DNA of 64,000 nucleotides from an uncultured Muribaculaceae bacterium (lineage in GTDB: Bacteria; Bacteroidota; Bacteroidia; Bacteroidales; Muribaculaceae). Under the pieces are notes generated by a model, which searched no databases, was not told the origin of the DNA, and saw only the letters and a program-made list of their open reading frames with translations. The stretch spans positions 86,708 to 150,707 of the forward strand of contig CAJUCW010000005.1 in the NCBI GenBank assembly GCA_910585275.1, given 5' to 3'. Positions 57,102 through 64,000 of the stretch are shown here, piece after piece. The first letter of the stretch is position 1, and each line of letters begins with the position of its first letter. The position numbers and the translations under genes were made by a program.

Positions 57102-60100
57102 CTACCCTTTATACTTATCCAACTCCGGTGGAAGCTTTGGAGCATTCCCCGCAAGACTCTTGGCGCGATATTCGGATGGGGTCATACCGATAAAATTCTT
57201 GAACGTCGTGGAAAAATGTGACTGAGATGCAAAACCTAAAGTATATGCCACCTGGGTTACTTCTATGCTGCCTTTCTGCAGCAATTCACACGCCCATCTA
57301 ATCCGTATCGAACGGATAAAGTCGCTTGGAGTCATACCAATCATCTCCTTCAACTTACGATGCAGATGCGCACGACTGATGCCCACTTCAGATGCCAGCA
57401 TCTCTACATTCAGTTTAGGATCATCTATATCCCTGTTTATAATCTTCATGATTCTTTCCATCAGCAACTCGTCACTTCCTTTAACTTCCGGTGCTGAAAT
57501 TTTACCTTCCGTATCTTGCGCGCCAGAGAATTTCCCTTTTATTCTCAGACGATTGTCTATCATATTATCTATCACCGCCTCAAGTTCCTCCACGCTGAAC
57601 GGCTTGCCTATGTATGCGTCCGCCCCTTTGTCCCAGCCAGACATTCTGTCGGCGATATCGTTTTTCGAACTCAGAAGTATGACAGGGATATGATGAGTCT
57701 CGGCATTTCCCTTAAGTCTCCTCAACAAAGTAAGACCATCCATCACAGGCATAATGACATCGCTGACTATAATGTCGGGTGGATTATCCGCAATCTCCCT
57801 CAACGCCTCGCTGCCGTCACCGACTCCTTTCACCTTATATCTCTGCTCGAGATGGGTGCATATATATTCGGTCAGTTCCTTATCGTCATCGACAACAAGA
57901 ATCTTGCGTTTGACCGACGGCACTTTCTGTCGTGCCGCCCCTTCCGTACCGGCTCCCAAAGACTGCAATACCATCGGCATATCTTCACGTATAAAATTGT
58001 CGTCAGATGTTTTTATTACAAGTTCATCTTCCGCATAACAATCGTTTTCAACAGGCAACATTATAGAGAAAACACTCCCTCTGACCCCGTCTTCCCGATT
58101 CTTTCCCGATATTCTTCCATGATGGAATTCGATAAGACGTCTGCATAAATCAAGCCCAATGCCAAATCCACCCTTCGCAGTTCCGCCTTTATCGTTTGCC
58201 TGATAAAACCTTTCAAATATTTTACCGGCACTCTTTGCATCGAGCCCAATGCCGCTGTCGATTACGCTGATATCTACGAAAGTTTCCGATTCGTTTGAAG
58301 CGTCGAGCGTAAGACTAACCACGATATTCCCTCCTTTGGGAGTAAACTTCAAAGCGTTTGATATCAGATTCACAAGTATCTTATCAAGTATATTTCTGTC
58401 AACCCAGATATGAGGGATATTATCGTCGGCCGAAAATTCGAGCGTCAATCCTTTCTCCTCAGCCTGCGGCTTAAACATTTCCACAAGCTCACTCACAAAA
58501 AGATTAAGATCAGTAAGCATACAGGACAACCTCATTTTTCCTTTTTCAAGCTTTCTGATGTCAAGAAGCTGATTCACAAGGCTGAGTATGCGTTGTGCGT
58601 TCCTGTTTATCAACTGCAATTTGCCTTTTACATCGCTGTCGAACGGTTGTCGCAACAATGATTCAAGAGGACTGAGGATAAGCGTTATCGGACTCCTGAT
58701 GTCATGCGAAATATCCATAAAGTATTTAATCTTTGCCTCATTCTCAAGCTCAGCCCTTTTCTTTTTAAATAGAAACCACACCATCACAAGCATAGTCGCA
58801 AATAAAAGGAAATAGACAATTTTGGCAATCGTGGAAAAATACCACGGCGAAGATATATGAATCACTATTACCCGCATGTCGGAAGCTATGTTGTTTTCCA
58901 TAGCCTTTATTTCAAGACGATAGTTTCCCGGGTCAAGGTGGGGCAGATAAATTAGATTCTCCCCTGGTCTTGTGCTGGTCCAGTCATCGCTCAGACCAAT
59001 AAGGCGCCACAGATATTTCACGTTTGAGCCGTCGCGAAAATCCATGGTCGATAACCGCAATATGAGGGAATTCTCTTTATATGGAAGTCTGATACTCGTA
59101 GGAGAAAGCAGCGGCCCTTTTATGACCGGACTGCCGTTGAATTCATTGGCGAGCGTGATTTTTTTATCATTCAAGTAGATTGCCGAAACTTTGATATCTA
59201 CGTCAAAACCTATTGATTTAACCGAATCGGGGCAAAAAGACGTTATTCCGAAACTACTCCCAAGGAACATGATATTGTTTTCCGGCGAATAGGCGATGTG
59301 GTCAAAACCCTTTTCCACTATTCCCGATCCTCCGTGATAGGCAAGAATCCTCTTACGCGCCGGATGCTGGTATGAAAGCCCCCGCAACGAACTTATCCAT
59401 CGGCCGCCATCCTTGTCAATCGCAATAGCCCTTAGGTCATTGTCGATAAGGCCGTCTTCCTGTGTAAGCTTACTGATTTCATTACCTTTCGAATCAATCT
59501 GAATCAGGCCATGGCTTGCAGCCACAAGCAGATTGCCGTTTTCATCCGCTGTCACCTTGAAAGAAGCCCCCTTCCAGAACGGAGCCTGGTCTATCGTCAC
59601 AAGAGTGTCGCCCGTGAGGTCGTAACATTCCAGACCGCCATAATGGCCCATCCATATTTTATTATCCGACGTGCGGTACATACTCGTGACATAAGGATTT
59701 GTAAGACCTTTTCCGACAAGATAATCTTTAAGCCATGTCCTATCGCCCGTCTTGCGGTTATAACGCATCACCCCGATGCCTTGCGGTGCAATAAAAATCT
59801 CGTCGTCATTGCCTATAGCGGTTACGATTTCCGGATACTTCCCGGGAATCTCGACAACCTTTTTCACGGCCCCCGACGGAACCGAAATCTCCCAAACTCC
59901 GTCATTTGCCATTCCCACAAGAACCTTCTCAGGGCCATCATGGGTAAACGAACTGATCGTGCCCCCTCCGGGTATTACGGCATGCATTATCTCCTCCCCT
60001 TTCGGCGATAACATTGCAATTTTACCCCGGTCAAATCCTATCATAACGTTTCCGTGCCACACCGTCATGGCTTTTATGCCTCCCCCATATTCAAAATACG

Positions 60101-61103
60101 GGTCAGAAAGTCTCCAATATAAAAAAGGAAGTTGTTTCCCGGGCACCATAATAACCCCGTGATAGTTGCAGCCGAGCCACAAATCGCCGTCATCAGAACA
60201 ACTCACCGCCCCGATATATGATTTCTCAAGATTCAGAAACGGAGAATATATGTCGGTGCATTCCATCACTTCATTGCCCCCGGTGTCTATTTTCCATAAT
60301 CCTTCGCCTGCGGTTGCGATATACACAGGCCCCCTGTTTCTATTCGACAATCGGTTGATATGTATTCTCTGCAATGAATACAGAGGGACGACCCTGTTGT
60401 CTTTAGTATTTATCCTATAAAGTTTATTAAGGTCTGCCACTATAATATTGCCGTCTGCCTCCAAAGAAAGATCTATTATATAGTCCGATGAAACATTGAT
60501 TCGGGAATAACTCCCGTTCTTGGAGATGGAATAAACTGCGCCCTTCGATGTCCCGACCCATAGTTTTCCGTCGGATGTGCTTATCATCGAACTGAACTCC
60601 TTCTCGTCGTCCATGTTAATGAGATATCTCACCGCCGTTGGCTCTCCGTCATCATAACCGATTATATATAATCCCACACCCGCCACGAGGAAAGTTATTG
60701 TGCCGTCTTTCTGCTCACACAATGCGTTGATATATCCGTCAAACAATTTAGGTGATAGTTTTATAAGCTGAAAAGAATCCGTAGCGGGGTCGTATAAGTT
60801 CAAACCATTGGCGGTGCCAATCCATACCCTTCCCTTGGAATCACACATGAGCTGGAGCACCCGGTTGTCGCTCAACGAATTTTTCTTGGAAATGTCGTAT
60901 GTGTATAAGTCATGCGAATTACCGTCGAACTTAAGCACGCCACGGTCAGTGCCAATCCAGACGAATCCGTCATGGTCCTGACAAATGGATGTGTATTGAC
61001 CTGAAATCAATCCGTAGTCGGAGAAAAGTCTGCCGTAACGCACAGGTGCACCCTCCATTGAAATATGGAACAACAACAGGATTATGAAAAGAAGTCGGTT
61101 CAT
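57102..61103 (-). CDS. Hybrid two-component system regulator (HTCS)
   Basis: A 1333-residue membrane regulator. Signal peptide (~1-18), two periplasmic seven-bladed propellers made of repeats like GVLKFDGN and GVMRYNRKT, a Y_Y_Y domain (~680-745), one transmembrane helix (~750-772), a kinase with DISHDIRSP (His800) and an ATPase domain (NLISNALKFTPKGG, GFGIGLDL), a receiver with Asp1115 (VSDVIMPVMDG), and an AraC-type DNA-binding domain (~1230-1325). HTCS proteins sense specific oligosaccharides in the periplasm and activate their PUL; this one presumably reads xylan fragments. Its -7 box is at 61126-61133. Confidence 0.95.
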   Translation of the reverse strand: MNRLLFIILLLFHISMEGAPVRYGRLFSDYGLISGQYTSICQDHDGFVWIGTDRGVLKFDGNSHDLYTYDISKKNSLSDNRVLQLMCDSKGRVWIGTANGLNLYDPATDSFQLIKLSPKLFDGYINALCEQKDGTITFLVAGVGLYIIGYDDGEPTAVRYLINMDDEKEFSSMISTSDGKLWVGTSKGAVYSISKNGSYSRINVSSDYIIDLSLEADGNIIVADLNKLYRINTKDNRVVPLYSLQRIHINRLSNRNRGPVYIATAGEGLWKIDTGGNEVMECTDIYSPFLNLEKSYIGAVSCSDDGDLWLGCNYHGVIMVPGKQLPFLYWRLSDPYFEYGGGIKAMTVWHGNVMIGFDRGKIAMLSPKGEEIMHAVIPGGGTISSFTHDGPEKVLVGMANDGVWEISVPSGAVKKVVEIPGKYPEIVTAIGNDDEIFIAPQGIGVMRYNRKTGDRTWLKDYLVGKGLTNPYVTSMYRTSDNKIWMGHYGGLECYDLTGDTLVTIDQAPFWKGASFKVTADENGNLLVAASHGLIQIDSKGNEISKLTQEDGLIDNDLRAIAIDKDGGRWISSLRGLSYQHPARKRILAYHGGSGIVEKGFDHIAYSPENNIMFLGSSFGITSFCPDSVKSIGFDVDIKVSAIYLNDKKITLANEFNGSPVIKGPLLSPTSIRLPYKENSLILRLSTMDFRDGSNVKYLWRLIGLSDDWTSTRPGENLIYLPHLDPGNYRLEIKAMENNIASDMRVIVIHISSPWYFSTIAKIVYFLLFATMLVMVWFLFKKKRAELENEAKIKYFMDISHDIRSPITLILSPLESLLRQPFDSDVKGKLQLINRNAQRILSLVNQLLDIRKLEKGKMRLSCMLTDLNLFVSELVEMFKPQAEEKGLTLEFSADDNIPHIWVDRNILDKILVNLISNALKFTPKGGNIVVSLTLDASNESETFVDISVIDSGIGLDAKSAGKIFERFYQANDKGGTAKGGFGIGLDLCRRLIEFHHGRISGKNREDGVRGSVFSIMLPVENDCYAEDELVIKTSDDNFIREDMPMVLQSLGAGTEGAARQKVPSVKRKILVVDDDKELTEYICTHLEQRYKVKGVGDGSEALREIADNPPDIIVSDVIMPVMDGLTLLRRLKGNAETHHIPVILLSSKNDIADRMSGWDKGADAYIGKPFSVEELEAVIDNMIDNRLRIKGKFSGAQDTEGKISAPEVKGSDELLMERIMKIINRDIDDPKLNVEMLASEVGISRAHLHRKLKEMIGMTPSDFIRSIRIRWACELLQKGSIEVTQVAYTLGFASQSHFSTTFKNFIGMTPSEYRAKSLAGNAPKLPPELDKYKG

Positions 61104-61125
61104 GTGATTAGTATTTTTTTCTTTG

Positions 61126-61133
61126 CAAATTTA
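61126..61133 (-). promoter_or_regulatory. -7 box of the HTCS gene
   Basis: TAAATTTG on the minus strand, 22 bases before the start. Confidence 0.5.
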
Positions 61134-61262
61134 AACATTAATTATTGTTTTGTAACATCAGACGAACGTTAAAATCAATGCATTATACAAATCTTAAAGC
61201 ATTTGAGACATCTGCTAACTCCACGATTACGCATGCTAAAGTGTAATTTACTTCATCAATCA

Positions 61263-61290
61263 TTTGCTCGGAGAATAATCGATAACTTTG
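61263..61290 (+). promoter_or_regulatory. Promoter of the GH115-kinase unit
   Basis: TTTG (61263-61266), 16 bases, TAACTTTG (61283-61290), 24 bases before the ATG. The short spacer suggests it may need activation. Confidence 0.55.
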
Positions 61291-61314
61291 CAATCGGAAT
61301 AAAACCTATTAATC

Positions 61315-63918
61315 ATGAAAAAAAATAGATTCAAAGACCAGCTCTTTGCAATGGCTCTTCTATTGGGAGCGGTGCTTCTACCGAAACATGCGGCGGCCTT
61401 GGACAATCGGGATATATCATTCACAAACGCGGCATCCGACCGCTTCCCGATTATCGAGCATTATGCGGGGAAGTCCGTCCCTCTCCCTATAATAATAGGA
61501 ACAGACGCTCCTAAAGGCACTTTATTTGCCGCAAAAAATCTTTCGAACGATTTTAAGAAAGTATGCGGCCAAGAGGCATCCATAATTGAAATCGACAAAA
61601 ACGATGCATACGTATTCGAAAAAAGGATAATACTTATCGGAACCGCAGGAGACCGCATTTTGGCTCCCCTTTTTAAGTCAGGAAAACTCGACAAAAGCCA
61701 ACTCGAGGGCAAAAACGAAAAATACATTCTGAAAACCGTTGAAAACCCGTTGCCAGGAATCGACGAGGCGATAGTGATTGCCGGCAGCGACAGGAGAGGA
61801 ACGATTTACGGCATATATGAACTGTCGGAACAGATAGGCGTTTCCCCATGGTATGACTGGGCCGACGTGCCTGTTTCGCATCATAAGGAATTGTACCTCA
61901 AAAAAGGGGAATACACAGCCGGAGAACCTGCCGTGAAATACCGTGGCATTTTCCTCAACGACGAAGGGCCTTGCCTTATGAGCTGGGTAAAGAATACATA
62001 CGGCACAGGATACGGCGACCACAGGTTTTATCAGCGTGTGTTCGAACTCATACTCCGCCTACGCGGCAATTTCTTATGGCCCGCCATGTGGGCGTGGGCT
62101 TTCTACGCCGACGACCCGGAAAACAGCAGGCTTGCCGACGAGATGGGAGTGATAATAGGCACTTCGCATCATGAACCTATGGCCCGAAACCACCAGGAAT
62201 GGGCAAGAAACCGAAAAAACTACGGCGCATGGAACTATGCCACCAACAAAGACACCATCGACAAATTCTTCAAAGATGGAATAAGGCGAATGAAAGGCAC
62301 TGAAGATATAGTGACAATCGGAATGCGTGGCGACGGCGACGAAGCCATGAGTGCGGATGCGGATGTAAACCTTCTGAAAAAAATAATCGTAAACCAACGT
62401 AAAACCATAGCCAGGGAAACCGGGAAGAAAGCTTCGGCGACACCACAGGTCTGGGCGTTATATAAAGAGGTGCTCGACTATTATGACGCGGGCCTTAAAG
62501 TGCCCGACGATGTGACACTGCTCCTTTGCGACGACAACTGGGGAAACGTCAGGCGCCTTCCCAACGAAAAAGAGAGAAAACACCCCGGGGGCTGGGGGAT
62601 GTATTATCATGTGGATTATGTAGGAGCACCTCGAAACAGCAAACTGCTGAACTGCACGCCGATACAGAATATGTGGGAACAACTCCAGCTCACTTACGAC
62701 TATGGTGTTGACCGACTTTGGATTCTTAACGTAGGAGATTTGAAACCTATGGAATACCCCATTACCCTATTTCTCGACATGGCCTGGAATCCGAAAGCAT
62801 TCAATGCGGACAACCTACTCGGACATACCCGCCGTTTCTTCGAGCAACAGTTGGGTGAAAACCAGGCTTCGGAAGCCACACGCATCTTTAATCTGCTCTG
62901 CAAATACAACGGCAGGGTCACTCCCGAACTCCTTGACCGCAACACCTATAATCTTCATACGGGCGAATGGAAAACGGTTGCCGATGATTTCGCACGACTG
63001 GAAACCGAAGCCCTACGCCAATATATCACCCTCGACAACAGATATAAAGATACCTACCGCGAACTACTTCTGTTCCCGCTTCAGGTAATGTCCAACCTCT
63101 ATGAGATGTATTACGCCCAAGCCATGAACCACGACCTTCACTCCAAAGGTTTGCCGGAAGCTAACATCTGGGCCGAAAAGGTGGCGGAATGCTTCGAACG
63201 CGACAAATATCTCATGAATGAATATAACCACGTCATAGCCAACGGAAAATGGAACGGCATGATGACGCAGAAACATATAGGTTACACTTCATGGAACGAT
63301 TCGTTCGATGCCGACACCCTTCCCGAAACATTTACGGTGACTACCGCCGACAAAGGAGGCTACGTCCATGACTTTTCCGATGGATATGTGGCAATGGAAG
63401 CGGAACACTTTTTTGCCTGTGACAACCCCTCTTCTTCCGCAAAATGGACGAAAATACCCTACATGGGAAGGACCTTGAGCGGCATGGCGGTTATGCCATA
63501 TACGGAAAACCCCGAAGGGGGAAGCCTCGAATATCGTTTCAGATTGCCGGAAACTACAGATTCCGTTACAATCCATGTCATCGTTAAATCAACGCTTGCT
63601 TTCTCGCGCCTCGATGGGCATCGCTATTCAGTTGCCTTTGACGACAATACGCCTGAAGTAGTCAACTTCAACGGGAATATGAACGAGGCTCCGGAAAATG
63701 TATATACCAATTACTATCCGGTGATTGCCCGCCGCGTTGTGGAAAAGATAGTAAAATCAGACGTCACCCATTATAACGATGGAATCCACACCCTGCGGAT
63801 CTCCCCTCTCGACCCGGGAATCGTATTTGAGAAAATCGTGATCGACTACGGTGGCTACAAGCCTTCCTATCTATTCGGCAAAGAATCTACCAAATCGCGT
63901 GAAACAAAAAATAATTAA
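61315..63918 (+). CDS. GH115 xylan alpha-glucuronidase
   Basis: An 867-residue exported enzyme that removes (4-O-methyl-)glucuronic acid from internal xylose units. A signal peptide (~1-29) precedes the N-terminal mixed domain (to ~190); the TIM barrel includes YRGIFLNDEGP, LRGNFLWPAMWAWAF, IGTSHHEPMARN, IGMRGDGDEAM and LLCDDNWGNVRRLP. The C-terminal beta domain (GYVAMEAEHFF onward) is the carbohydrate-binding-like end of this family. Length is normal. It is transcribed away from the HTCS and followed after 18 bases by the sugar kinase. Confidence 0.94.
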   Translation: MKKNRFKDQLFAMALLLGAVLLPKHAAALDNRDISFTNAASDRFPIIEHYAGKSVPLPIIIGTDAPKGTLFAAKNLSNDFKKVCGQEASIIEIDKNDAYVFEKRIILIGTAGDRILAPLFKSGKLDKSQLEGKNEKYILKTVENPLPGIDEAIVIAGSDRRGTIYGIYELSEQIGVSPWYDWADVPVSHHKELYLKKGEYTAGEPAVKYRGIFLNDEGPCLMSWVKNTYGTGYGDHRFYQRVFELILRLRGNFLWPAMWAWAFYADDPENSRLADEMGVIIGTSHHEPMARNHQEWARNRKNYGAWNYATNKDTIDKFFKDGIRRMKGTEDIVTIGMRGDGDEAMSADADVNLLKKIIVNQRKTIARETGKKASATPQVWALYKEVLDYYDAGLKVPDDVTLLLCDDNWGNVRRLPNEKERKHPGGWGMYYHVDYVGAPRNSKLLNCTPIQNMWEQLQLTYDYGVDRLWILNVGDLKPMEYPITLFLDMAWNPKAFNADNLLGHTRRFFEQQLGENQASEATRIFNLLCKYNGRVTPELLDRNTYNLHTGEWKTVADDFARLETEALRQYITLDNRYKDTYRELLLFPLQVMSNLYEMYYAQAMNHDLHSKGLPEANIWAEKVAECFERDKYLMNEYNHVIANGKWNGMMTQKHIGYTSWNDSFDADTLPETFTVTTADKGGYVHDFSDGYVAMEAEHFFACDNPSSSAKWTKIPYMGRTLSGMAVMPYTENPEGGSLEYRFRLPETTDSVTIHVIVKSTLAFSRLDGHRYSVAFDDNTPEVVNFNGNMNEAPENVYTNYYPVIARRVVEKIVKSDVTHYNDGIHTLRISPLDPGIVFEKIVIDYGGYKPSYLFGKESTKSRETKNN

Positions 63919-63936
63919 GAATAAAATAGTTACAAT

Positions 63937-64000
63937 ATGTACCTGTTAGGATATGACATAGGCAGTTCTTCAGTGAAAGCCGCCATCGTCGATGCCGACA
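63937..64000 (+). CDS. xylB: FGGY sugar kinase, N-terminal fragment (probably xylulokinase)
   Basis: Only the first 21 codons are in the window: MYLLGYDIGSSSVKAAIVDA, the phosphate-1 motif that begins FGGY carbohydrate kinases. Position after GH115 in a xylan locus suggests xylulokinase, which phosphorylates xylulose. The end is cut by the window. Confidence 0.7.
   Translation, partial: MYLLGYDIGSSSVKAAIVDAD

Overview
The window looks like chromosome of a Bacteroidales bacterium, most likely a gut Muribaculaceae (S24-7) relative. The evidence is promoters of the Bacteroidota type (TTTG, about 19 bases, TAnnTTTG) before many genes, an LpxC-FabZ fusion, a DUF4295 protein behind L28 and L33, serine palmitoyltransferase, a sodium-pumping methylmalonyl-CoA decarboxylase operon, a hybrid two-component regulator, and a type IX secretion tail on one glycanase. 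The family assignment is inference; no 16S or marker search was possible.

Bases 1-7231 hold the end of a menaquinone gene, a small HTH regulator, an M13 peptidase, a small beta-barrel, and a lipoprotein plus DUF5723 porin-like pair. Bases 7232-11895 form an accessory island: two paralogous RecA-like ATPases with C-terminal HTH segments flank a zinc-finger/TOPRIM-like (DUF6371-type) protein, with octamer hairpins, palindromes and a 7-bp-phased AT repeat. This resembles the primase-helicase part of a replicon that has lost its mobility genes.

Bases 11896-36050 are mostly core genes: prs, a patatin-amylase pair, a TamB-like giant, tsaD, a shortened CinA, rpmB-rpmG-DUF4295, lpxD-lpxC/fabZ-lpxA, the mce-mmdA-oadG-BCCP-oadB propionate module, spt and dnaK, with several strong hairpin terminators. 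Bases 36095-38819 carry a LytS/LytTR two-component pair divergent from a coiled-coil lipoprotein, with a likely LytTR binding site between them.

Bases 39053-64000 are a xylan utilisation locus. A deleted SusC-SusD remnant keeps its promoter and terminator at one edge. Next is a tight ten-gene minus-strand run: GH43-type, CE1-type, GH43-CBM6, GH5, SGNH esterase, GPH transporter, GH10, cytoplasmic GH43, GH97 and GH95. Then come a second SGNH esterase, a hybrid two-component regulator, and, divergent from it, GH115 alpha-glucuronidase followed by a FGGY kinase (probably xylulokinase) cut by the window end. Together they would strip acetyl, acyl, glucuronyl, galactosyl and arabinosyl groups from glucuronoarabinoxylan, cut the backbone, import short products through the inner membrane and feed xylose to the kinase. 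No intact SusC/SusD pair is visible.
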